A stretch of 64,000 nt of DNA from Diaporthe sp. PMI_573 (taxonomy: Eukaryota > Ascomycota > Sordariomycetes > Diaporthales > Diaporthaceae). Each line of letters starts with the position of its first letter. Within the stretch, counting starts at the first letter, position 1. The notes below the pieces were generated by a model. That model was not told the origin of the DNA and did not search any database. It was given only the letters and a program-made list of their open reading frames with translations. Where the stretch lies: NCBI GenBank assembly GCA_021399435.1, contig JAJTUP010000019.1, positions 372,001-436,000 on the forward strand, in the 5' to 3' direction. Both the position numbers and the translations under genes were made by a program. This document shows, piece after piece, positions 24,324 through 34,478 of the stretch.

Positions 24324-24931
24324 GGCGAGGCTAATGATGCTTACTCGGATATTTGACAACCCTTGTTCGCGAAAGATACCAGCCCGTGAAAGAGACGGCT
24401 GGGAACGCCCTCCACGGGAACTTGATGTCAATGGAGGCTAGTCAAGAGGTGAATCGGACCCAATTTACTGTTGTTGGCAGACTCATGGGGCATATGTCTT
24501 CGGAATCTTGAGAAAATGTCCTTGGGGGACTCATTCGGGAGGCAGGCAAGCCGACTGAGACGTGGCTCACCCAAGAGGCAAGTCGGCAATCCTGAAATCA
24601 ACCCCCGCCCCGGCCACATCCTCGTCGATTAATTTCGTAGACGGGTTATAATTCATCGGGTGGGAACAAATCTCAATAAGTCTTTAATGCAGAGCCTGTC
24701 TGATCCCCTCCCTTCCCCCTAGTCATCCTGGTGGAGAGACTCATGCAGCTCTCCTGATCCCAACGGCCAAATACGGCCCGAGATGCCAGCCACGTACTGA
24801 CCGAAGAGGTGGACGGGACAACTAACCACCGAGGAACTTTGGCGCGTCTACATATTAAAAGCATTGCAGTGCCCTCATAATTATTGGCCCGGGAAATTTG
24901 TCCGTGGAAAATTTGAATTACAACCGCCATC
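24324..24931. other. Intergenic stretch, no gene seen
   Basis: About 610 bp between the GH18 and GH43 genes; probable terminator and promoter region, nothing specific recognised. Confidence 0.5.
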
Positions 24932-27248
24932 ATGTTCCACCCAGTCTGCAGCGCAGCGTCCTCATCCGGGCCTACGGACCCTGCGGACCCGCCCACCTTC
25001 CACAACCCCGTCCTCCGCGGCTTCAACCCGGACCCGACCATCTGCGTCGTTCCGGCCGCCGGCGACACACCCACAACGTATTACCTGTAAGCAGCTTTTG
25101 GATACGATCTTTGCCCCTTCCAGAACAAACATACCTCATGTTTAGCCTATACAACAAAGACTTTATGGGCTGCAGGTTTTGAAACAGGCTATGGCTACCT
25201 TGTGGCTCACTTGTCACTGTATTAGCATGAAGCTACTTCTTTGGTTCTTTGACAGCTGAGTCTGAATGCTGTAGGAGCACCTCAACATTCGAATATTTCC
25301 CGGGGTGTGCGATCTTCACGTCGACAGACCTGCTCAACTGGAAGCTCATCGGCCACGCGCTCAATAGGAGGAGCCAGATCGAGCTGCGGACCGTCGAGCC
25401 CGGCGCAGGCAGCTGGGCTAGCACGCTGCGTTACCGTGCTGATGAGAAGCGGTGGTATCTTGCTAACTGCCTCTTTCAGAGGTACAGGCCTGCGACTGAT
25501 GTATGTCATGCTTTCCCCGCCTCTGAGGGTGAAGGTGTCTTGGCCGCTCGGAGATGGTAGCTCACTCTCCTTTGCTTTGTAGGAGCGCATATTTCCTCGA
25601 GGATTTTTTGTGTTCACGGACAACATCTGGGATGACAACGCCTGGTCTGATCCGGTTTACTTTGACAACCCTGGCTTCGATCAAGACGTAAGTAGCCTGC
25701 CTCTGGACGGGGCCCACCAGGTCTTGTCGTATCTTGCCTCTTCCATCCTAGTTTGACACTTGACCTTGTAGCTATTCTGGGACGACGACGGCAAGGTGTA
25801 CCTCTCAACAACCACAAGGCTCTCCGATCGCGCACCAGACTCCAAGCAGAAAGACTTTGCCATCCACATCAGCGAGATCGCCCTCCCCACGGGGCGGACC
25901 CTGACGCCGCCGACTGTGATCCGCAAGTCCCCGCACGGGATCGCGGAGGGCTCGCACATAATCAAGCGCAACGGCTTCTACTACCTCTTCACCGCCGAGG
26001 GCGGCACAGAAGCTGGCCACCAGGAATTGGTCTTCCGCAGCCGGGAGGGCGTCTTCGGTCCCTGGGAGAGCCAGCACGGGCCGCTGTGGTATAACGGCCC
26101 GGACGAGGAGGTCCAGAGGACAGGACATGCGGACGTCTTCGAGGACGAGCGGGGCAGCTGGTGGGCGGTTCTGCTCGGGGTAAGGCCGATGAGGGTTGAG
26201 GGGACGAAGAAATGGCTAGAGCCCCAGCTGGGTCAGTATCGAATTCCTCAAATCTTGTTTCATCCAGACCCTATCACATTCCGCAAAGTAAAACAACCCT
26301 GACGGATCCGGTGGGCATTCTAGGTCGGGAGACATTCTTGGTGAAGTTAGATTGGGTTGACGACTGGCCAGTCTTCAACGAGGGCAGGAATATCTCCCTG
26401 TTGACGAGAGGGCGAGACTCCCTTGCCGAGCGAGCCAAGGCAGTCGACTTGCCAATGGTTTGGCAGGCAGATCTCATGAGGCCTAACCTTGAACTCGGCT
26501 GGTATCAGAAGAGTGAGTGGCTTTTCCACCCACTCATCATGCCTTCGTGCCCAGTGGCTCGAGCTGACACTTGATTTACCTGCAGACACGCCGCTGAAAC
26601 AGTCATACTCGCTCACTGAGCGGCGTGGTTACCTCCGGCTATGGGGGAACTGCTATGACCTTTCAAGCCCGGAGGCTCCAGCCATGGTGCTCAGGAAGCA
26701 GACATCTTACTTCCAAACGTTTGAAGTCAGCATGGAATTCAGTTCCCGGAGGGTAGGCTGCGAAGCTGGTCTTGTCCTCTGGTGGAGTCAATTTTCGTAT
26801 GCCACCATCGGGATCAGAATTGGTGGGACTCTCAGCGACTCTGAGAGACCACATGTTGTCTCCCGAACTCCCAAAGGACGGCCGGGTGAATTTCATGTGA
26901 GGCCCCCCCTGGCAGAGGCCGTGGACCACGTGCGGTGATGCTAACTTGATTCCGGTGCAGACGACATCGTCAGGTGTCTCGGCCAGTGTGGCGCCGGCTC
27001 TCAGCACGACAGTGCCTGTGAAGCTCACCCTCGTCTGTGACGGCAGCAAGTACACGCTGGGTTTCGATCAAGGGCCAAGGGGCGGCCAAACGTATGTCTC
27101 CTGCTCCGCAGAGGACTTGACAATCATGCCCCCAGTCGGTGGCGCTTTCACTGGTGTCATGTTTGGTGTCTACGCCTTTGGCCGAGGGGAACCAGTGCTT
27201 GACCCAGCAGACTTTAACGACGTTCGGGTGTTTACCAGGGCAACTTGA
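24932..27248 (+). CDS. GH43 glycoside hydrolase (beta-xylosidase/arabinofuranosidase type), intracellular
   Basis: Seven exons: 24932-25086, 25275-25500, 25583-25687, 25772-26231, 26324-26512, 26586-26896 and 26961-27248; 577 aa. The five-bladed propeller has the expected catalytic triad: Asp34 in NPVLRGFNPDPTI (general base), Asp166-168 in LFWDDDG (pKa modulator) and Glu221 in HGIAEGSHI (general acid). After about residue 330 a second, beta-sandwich-like domain of 200-plus residues follows, as in two-domain beta-xylosidases of GH43. No signal peptide is present, so the enzyme likely acts in the cytosol on imported xylo- or arabino-oligosaccharides. The exact sugar specificity is not readable from sequence. 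It lies downstream of a GH18 gene and a GH71 remnant on the same strand. Confidence 0.9.
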
Positions 27249-29037
27249 TGGCTTATCGTGGCGTCTATTCTGATAGATTTCAAAGTTTCTCGGCTCACAC
27301 GGTGGCTCGGGACCCAAGAAGAGTGAAGCGTTGTGAACCAATCGACTAGGTTGATGTGCATTGCCTTGTATGTCATCTCAGTGTGGGTGATATGAGCCGT
27401 GTGTACTGTAAGAGGGTCCACAAGTCCCTGGGGTTGGAGAGGGAGAATGCGGTTTGTCGCAGCAAGACGGACGGGCTGACCCAGTCCGTGGTGAGGCTTA
27501 GATGAATATTGACAGTTCTCAGTTTTATACATAAACATGTAGATCATGGATCCTGGACAGAACTTGCGAGGCACATGATGTTCTGATGAAAGGATGGGTC
27601 TCGTTATCTATCCTCCCTCGTGAGATTGAGATTGAGAAGCTGGGTACGAGAACAAATGAGTGGTCTCGATTTCTCAGTACTGCACCATCTGGCGTGACAC
27701 TCGTCTGTCACAGTGCAGCATGCGAGCCATAATTGCGCATGTCCAGTGGATTGCAGATGCAAGCCACATATTGTGTGTACATACATCCACACGGCCTGGC
27801 TACATATGCACTGGACATGATGCATGCATCCGGGACTGGGCAGATTCTGGCCCGGCAGACAAACCCGGCGTGGGATTTTCAAACGAATGACGGCGACGCA
27901 GACCGGCACCTACTACAGTGTGCGTCGCCTAAAGCGTAGGGCTGGCTTGAAAGAAGGAAGACATCTATCTAGCTTGAGTTGCTCCACGTGGGGTGGGTGG
28001 CTTGCAGGCTGGCGCCGGGTGCTAGCAGCCTTCGAGGAAGAGGCCGACGGAAGGTGTCCCGGATTACCACATACAGTAATCCGCTGGGCGCTCTACACCT
28101 ACCCCAGACCAGCTCCAGATTCCCCCTCTGGTGCCCCTACCCCACACTCGAGGTCGACGACAAGTCCAGTGTCGACCCCACCACGGATAGAGATACCAAA
28201 CAACGGTGGGCGAGTGCCGGGTAAACCTCGAGACTTGGGCGATATAGCCCCCCGGGGAGCAGTTGGCGGGTCAGCTGTCTTCCTTATCCCAGGACAACTG
28301 GCCGATGTTGCATTGCAGCAAAACTCAATGCCGGCTGAGCCCAATGGCCGGTGCAGCAGGAGACGAACTGCCAAGAGCCATGGGCTCTCTCTCTAGAGTC
28401 TGGACTACTCCTTCGAGGTCGACCGTCGTCTCTTGCCCCGCCAATGCCCACAACGGCAGGCCGAAGCTGGCCACAACGGCAGCGGAGAGAGGGGTTGGGG
28501 CCGAACTAGGGACCGGTAGAGGACTAGCACACCAGCAGAACATACTGTGCACGGCAGGGACCGAAGGTGAGGAGAGTGCGTCAAGGAGGAGCTACTCCTT
28601 CCTTGGCCCGGCTTCTAGGGCGGGCAGGGTCCTCCGGTCGTTGATGCTGATCCGTACATGCCCACCACCTGGAACACACACGGTATCTCCCTCGCAAAAG
28701 GGAATCCCGCCCGGGTACAAAGCCTCGAGATACCCCGAGAACCTCTGCTGATGACTTGAAAGCCGTGTCGTGTCAACTTGTTGGCAGCTAACCCACGTCA
28801 CGAGTGAAGCACGCTCACCCTCCTTCCCACCGTACGCCGTGCCTGCTCGTGCGCGAATCACTTCGAGTTCCTACACCGAGCACACATATCACCCTCATCA
28901 CTCCTTCGTCCAAGCCCCAGCTTTAAAAGGCAAACTGTAAGAGACCACAGGCAGCCAACCCACCGATCAAGACCCCTCTAACCAGAAATTCAAACGCTCT
29001 CTCACACTCACACTCAAACAATACAAGACGCAGCAAC
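27249..29037. other. Intergenic stretch, no gene seen
   Basis: About 1.8 kb. It contains an 11-bp inverted repeat, CATGTCCAGTG at 27738-27748 and its complement at 27809-27819. Frames of up to 190 codons (27824-28396, 28263-28751) have no recognisable domain and overlap each other in different frames. The end is C/A-rich up to the CAAC-ATG start context at 29038. Confidence 0.5.
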
Positions 29038-30083
29038 ATGTCAGGGGCATTCAGTAGACTTGCCCCCAGGCTTGCCGCCACGAGGCTCCTTCCCAGGTTG
29101 CCCCTGGCTGGTCGAGCAGTGGTGAGCGGCCCTAGCAACTTCAAGAACTCCACGGGAAACGCACGAGGCCCATCGCGGCCCAGGCAGTTCCACGCGACAG
29201 CCGGCAGGAGCAATGGGCTCACATTCGAGAACACCGGCCGCCTGCCCGAGTTCAGTCTCAGAGACAAAGTCATCGTAGTCACTGGAGCCGGCCGCGGGCT
29301 GGGCCTTGTCCAGAGCGAGGCCCTCCTGGAAGCCGGCGCAAAGGTCTACGCCCTCGACCGGCTGGAGAAGCCCGATCCGGACTTCCAGCGAGTCCAGGAG
29401 CGCGCCAAGGAGCTCGGCACCAGCCTGTCTTTCAACCGGATCGACGTGCGCGATAACATCAGCTTGAACGCGACAGTCGAGAGGATCGCCGACGAGAACG
29501 GCCGCATCGATGGGCTGCTGGCGTGTGCCGGCATCCAGCAGGAGACACCTGCGCTCGAGTACACCATGGAGGACGCCGACAAGATGTTTGGCGTCAACAT
29601 CACGGGCGTCTTCATGACGGCCCAGGCGGTGGCGAGGCAGATGCGGAGGCTGGATCGGCCGGGGTCGATGGTGTTCATTGGCAGCATGAGCGCAACGGTG
29701 GCGAACAAGGGACTGATCTGCCCGTGAGTTGTGCCCAGCCTCTTGGACTATGTGGTGACTTTCGCAATCTGACCTCTCGAGACAGAGCGTACAACGCCTC
29801 CAAGGCCGGCGTGCTTCAGCTTGCGCGCAACCTTGCCATGGAGTGGGGCCCCCACGGCATTCGGGTCAACACCATCTCGCCTGGCTACATTGTTACGGCC
29901 ATGACAGCGCCGCTTTTCGAGCAGTTCCCCGACAGGAAGGAGAACTGGCCGAAGCAGAACATGTTGGGCAGGCTTAGCTACCCGGAGGAGTACCGCGGCG
30001 CGGCTGTCTTCCTCCTGAGCGACGCCTCGAGCTTCATGACTGGTGCCGATCTTCGCATGGACGGAGGTCATTCTGCCTGGTAA
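29038..30083 (+). CDS. SDR polyol/sugar dehydrogenase-like, with mitochondrial-type leader
   Basis: Two exons, 29038-29723 and 29786-30083, 327 aa; the 62-bp intron (GTGAGT to ACAG) splits the codon just before AYNASK. The first 60 residues are rich in Arg, Ala, Ser and Leu with almost no acidic residues (SRLAPRLAATRLLPRLPLAG...RQFHATAGR), the look of a mitochondrial targeting peptide. The SDR domain follows: TGAGRGLG nucleotide motif at residues 82-89, an ACAG in place of NNAG, FIGSMSA with the catalytic Ser, and Tyr231 and Lys235 in YNASK. The end SSFMTGADLRMDGGHSAW is typical. The closest type I recognise is the D-arabinitol/mannitol/sorbose-reductase-like group of fungal SDRs. Enzyme and organelle are inferred. 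Confidence 0.86.
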
Positions 30084-30968
30084 GGCGACTCTGATACCCC
30101 CTCTCAAGACAGTCACGCTAGCAAGCCGGGATTTGGTGCTGGGCAGTTTGGCATTGAGACACGGAAGATTTTTGGGACGGCACACGTTTATTCATGGTGT
30201 TGGGGGGTTTCAAAGCCCGCCAGGCGCTGGTTATTTCCTTCCGTGGCCAGGTGGGAGTGGCAGATGAGTTTTGGCGTTGCATTTGTCAAAGTTGCTCAGC
30301 ATGGTGCTATCGATGCTTTTGCCACTTGAAAATTACTAGGTCTCTCTCATACGCCAACCAAAACTTGAAAGTCATAGCGAATGGGCCAGCAATTGAGCAT
30401 CATTGACCACTCCTGTATGTCTCGTGTCTAGCCGCACTTATTCATTGTCTCACAGACTTGAGATCCGGTTGCACCAAATAAACTGGCCCCCATACATCCA
30501 GGACGTAAACGATGCGTGGGTTTGGGATTAGCATGCCCGGTCAATGCTGGGTGTCCATACATACACTTTATGCTGAACTCCTGCTTTCCATGAGACACAG
30601 ACGGCAGATCCTGCAAGATGCTGTACATCGGCGCTTCTCTTCCCCCACACCATCCGTTGTGCACTGGGGCCTTTTGCTGCCTCGTACTCGGAGATTCAGA
30701 GAATGCACCGCATGACAAACTGATCTCGGGCTCTGCTGAATGACCCGGCCATCCTTGTCTGGCGCATGTTTTTGCCCAGATGCACAGGTCATTTCCCCTG
30801 CGTCTCTCTGGACCGAGAATGTGCTTATCACAGCAACCATACTGGCGATCCAGGTAGACACCTGTCTGAGGCGAACCATCCACAGCGAACCAGGCACGCC
30901 TTTGCAGCTGACCACTGATGTGTCCCTTCCACGGGGGAGGAGACCAACAACACCCCAACGCGGCCTTG
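30084..30968. other. Intergenic region between convergent genes
   Basis: About 885 bp between the 3' ends of the SDR (plus) and the small MGSGASK protein (minus). Frames on both strands show no recognisable domain. Confidence 0.5.
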
Positions 30969-31702
30969 TCAGGGCGCAGGGCCACCGACCGGCTGCACCA
31001 TACCCCTAGGCCCCAGCCTCCTCACCACGCCCTTCCTCAGGTTAAAGCGGTGCTCGATGTCCTCGTCACGCGCGCCCCGCTCTCGCATGACGAGCACGTC
31101 CCGGATCATGCCCGATGTCAGGAACCTCCTGCCCTGGCCGCCCGACACCCCGAGGCTCTCGAACTCCTCCTCGGCCTCGCGCGACAGCCTCTCGCGGGCC
31201 GCAAGCGCCGAGAGGACGGCGTTGTTGGACGGCGAAGGGAAGATTGGACCCGTGCCTCTGCCGGCATGTGGCTCCTGTGACGACGTCGGGGATGCGGTCG
31301 ACGAGGGCGAGTATGTCGGGTTAGGCTGGACCACGCCTATCTGTCGCAGCCGCTCGGCGAGACCAGGTTGCAGGGTGTTCTCTGGGGGTGGTGACATGTG
31401 CGGGTCGGAGCCGTCTCGGAGGATAGCTGTTTCGCACGCACCCGCGTCGTTAGCAGACGGTGCTCGTTAGGGGGGGAGGGTTGACTGGTGTGGGGGAAGC
31501 GCTGGAGCCGAGACAAACCTTCATTCTTCGCCAACGAGGCCTGCGGGGCCTGTGCCTTTCGGCTCGGCGACGGTCTTGACGCTGCAGTTGCCCTGGGAGC
31601 GGAGGAAGCGGCGGAGGGTGGTGGTACTGCTGACCCAGGAGCTCTGTTTGGGAATTTGCGGATGGTGCTCTGCGCAGCGGATTTGGATGCGCCGGAGCCC
31701 AT
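30969..31702 (-). CDS. Small conserved protein with N-myristoylation-like start and C-terminal helical block
   Basis: Minus-strand gene with two exons, 31702-31519 and 31426-30969, 213 aa; the 92-bp intron has donor GTTTGT and acceptor AACAG, and joins AKNE to AILRDGSD. An in-frame ATG also exists at 31765, but MGSGASKSAAQS at 31702 fits the N-myristoylation consensus (Gly2, Ser6, Lys7), so it is preferred. The first 60 residues are basic and Ala/Pro/Ser-rich; a Pro/Ser linker follows; the last 90 residues (LSALAARERLSREAEEEF and then RFLTSGMIRDVLVMRERGA) are charged, helical and dense in Arg/Glu, with a helix-turn-helix-like look (DEDIEHRFNLRKGVVRRLG). I do not recognise a named family. Such a layout could be a membrane-tethered or mitochondrial small protein. 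Function unknown. Confidence 0.72.
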
Positions 31703-32290
31703 AGTGACGTGTATATCGTGTCTGAGGCGGGTTGAGGGCGTGTTTTCGGGTGGGCGAGGCTTCATTTGTCCTTCTTACCAACTGGAGAGGAGAACTAGGT
31801 GAAAGGGCTCTGATCGAGGTTGACCGTCATCATGACGAGCACAAATGTACGTCGGAGCTATGACAGGGGTGCCGTCATCAGGGTTTGACCCTTATCCCCC
31901 CAAAAGAACTTGCAAGGATGTGGTGTGCTTGTGTGCGTAATCGCGACTTTGCTCTCAAACCAAACCACAAGGCGATCTTTCTTCGTTACACGACCAACAG
32001 GGTCGGTTTCGGCCCCTTTATCAGCTCCGGTGACCGCTTTCTGCATGTCATCTTGGGACCCAGAATTTCATGTGGAGAGCGAGAGCAAGTGGTCTGATGA
32101 GTGGTCACTCAACTATCACAAACACGGCAAGGCAGATGCCAACCAACCAACGCAGGTAGCCTACGGGCCAACGGCATGTTGGCGCTAAGGTTGTTCAACC
32201 AAACCCACGATAGATTAATCTGGAAATATTTTTCCTGATTCCCCCTCTCTCTTGGCGAATACCGTGACTGAAACCAGTACCAACACCCGC
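31703..32290. other. Intergenic region between divergent genes
   Basis: About 590 bp between the starts of the small MGSGASK protein and the P450; probably holds both promoters. Nothing specific recognised. Confidence 0.5.
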
Positions 32291-34478
32291 ATGATCACCT
32301 CAAGTGCTTTCTGGCAGGCCATGGATCTCATCACACCTCACGTTGGTCATGGACCAACAGGGTTATTGGCTACGACCGTGATCATATTCCTGGGGTACCG
32401 GATACTTTTGATTCTCTACAACATCTCTCCTTTACACCCCCTGAGTCGAATCCCGGGGCCTAAGCTGGCAGCGGCAAGCTACTTGCCCGAGTTCTATTAC
32501 GATGTGATCTGTGTAGGGAAATATACAACCAAGATCCGTGAGATGCACGGGAAATATGGTAGGAGCAACAAGCTTGAACGCCCTGTTCCCCATACTGAAC
32601 AATCGAGACAGGGCCCCTGGTTCGCATAAATCCCGATGAGATCCATTGCAGTGATCCTGGCTTTTCAGACGAGATATACGCTGTTGGCGGACGCAAGCGG
32701 GACAGAACTCTTCATCAAATCAACGGCGCCGCCGTGTTAGTATACAAAAGCTCTCTCGATATTTCACGCCTTGCTGACCCTCCATGGTGAAACAGGGGTA
32801 CCAAGGCCGAGTTCGGCACGGTAGACCACGACCTCCACCGCATACGACGAGCCCCAGTCGCCAGGTTCTTCTCGCGGTCCGTCATTAGCAGCCATGAACA
32901 AGAGCTTTCCGCCCTTGCCCAGCGGCTCTGTGACAAGATTCTGGCCGAGAGAGGCACTAAGACGCCGTTTGACTTGACCTTGGCATACAGCAATTTGACC
33001 ACCGATGCCATTTCGGCCTACTGTTTCGGAGAGAGCTTCAACCTCCTAAATCAACCCGGATGGGGGTCCAGCTTCAGGCAGCCGAACCTGGCCATACTCA
33101 GCTTCTGGTTTATCTTCCGCTTCTGTCCTTTCCTTAGGAGCCTGGCCGATCTCGGCGTGTGGTATGCTGCTCTAGACGTGGGGATTGAGACCGAGATCGT
33201 GGTCGCTGACCAACCTGCACAGGTTCCTGGACTACCTGCCAGAAGATGCGGCACTGTTCATACGTACCATGCAGATTGATGTGCCCAATCTGGTAGCAAA
33301 GACCCTCGAGAACCTGAAAGCCGGGGCTGTCTACCCACGTCCCATCTTGGTTAAGGCCCTGTTGGAATCAAACCTGAGCCAAGAGGATAAAACGCCCGAC
33401 CGAATGTCTGCAGAGGCTCTAGGAATTCTAGGAGCCGGTACTGAGACAACAGCCTGGTAGGTGCCCTAAAAGACTTCTTCACCTCTGAGCGTCTTTGATT
33501 TCTTTCCCCCCTTTTTTTCTGGTTCGCTCTCTCTTGTTCGAAAAGCAAATGGAACTGGAGATCTGGAAGTTTCTTCTTGTGTCTACTCACTTTTGACTGA
33601 AGAAAACGTGACGAGGAATGCTAAGATATAGCTAGGTGCCTTGGTGTTATGACCTACCATATTCTGGCAAACCAAGAGATTTTTGATAAACTGTCGCAAG
33701 AGTTGAAGGAAGCAATTCCAGACCCCCAACACCTACCATACTGGGCTACGTTAGAGAAGCTTCCATACCTTAACAGCGTGGTGCAGGAAGGCCTACGGCT
33801 CTCTTACGGGGCATCAGGTAGGTCACCTCGGATCGCGACCCAAGAAGACCTAGTCTACAAAGGCGAGTGGCAGGGAAATTCCGTTCAATACGTGATACCG
33901 CGAGGGTATGCGATTGGCATGTCCGCCTATGTCTCTCATCACGACGAGACTTTGTTTCCAGAGTCACACAAGTTCCAACCCGAGCGCTGGCTGGATCTCA
34001 AGCATAGAAAAGAGCTCGATCGCGGTTTTCTCGGTGAGTGTCTCGCAGGTCATGGCGCACGCGACGGCTACGGGCTGATTAGATAAACCAGCGTTTTCAA
34101 AGGGAAGCAGGATGTGTCTTGGCATGAAGTAAGCAGGATCAAACAGCCTTGGCCCTCTAGGCATTTTACAGGCCGAGCAGCTGACGTGTAGAGCGAAGTC
34201 TGGGTCTTTGCGAACTCTATCTGGCAACAGCTGCACTGACCTTGCGTGTGTTTCCACACTTGCGCCTCTATGAGACGACCGAAGAGGTACATGAGCATTC
34301 TATGTCCACTGAAGTTTTATTTGAAAGGCTCCACCGCACGAAGTGCTCATAAAGTCATAGCCCCCCTCCTTGGCCTCATGCTAATGATAAGTTCTCATAG
34401 GACGTTCGCTACGACTGGGAGACACTGGTACCAATGCCCAAGCGTGAGAGCCTTGGCGTGCGGGCGACGATTGTATAG
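32291..34478 (+). CDS. Cytochrome P450 monooxygenase
   Basis: Eight exons: 32291-32558, 32612-32735, 32796-33161, 33223-33456, 33636-34033, 34092-34128, 34199-34286 and 34401-34478; 530 aa. An N-terminal membrane anchor ([19 protein letters not shown]) and the hinge [11 protein letters not shown] mark an ER-bound microsomal P450. Key motifs are all present: I-helix [10 protein letters not shown]-helix ExxR in QEGLRLS, FQPERW, and the heme loop [10 protein letters not shown] with the axial Cys near residue 472. The C-terminus ends [17 protein letters not shown], usual for fungal P450s. The 37-bp exon 6 carries the heme loop and is easy to miss. The end of exon 3 is ambiguous (GTGGTA at 33159 or GTATGC at 33162), changing at most one residue. 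The type resembles fungal secondary-metabolism P450s of the trichodiene-oxygenase-like clan, but no backbone synthase is nearby. Substrate unknown. Confidence 0.88.

Noticed and set aside
27738..27819. 11-bp inverted repeat (CATGTCCAGTG and complement) that could be a small transposon end
   Set aside because: Only 11 bp long with a 60-bp loop, no target-site duplication seen, no transposase nearby.
32291..34478. P450 plus nearby SDR as a secondary-metabolite cluster
   Set aside because: No PKS, NRPS, terpene synthase or cluster regulator occurs within the window, and neighbours look like unrelated genes.
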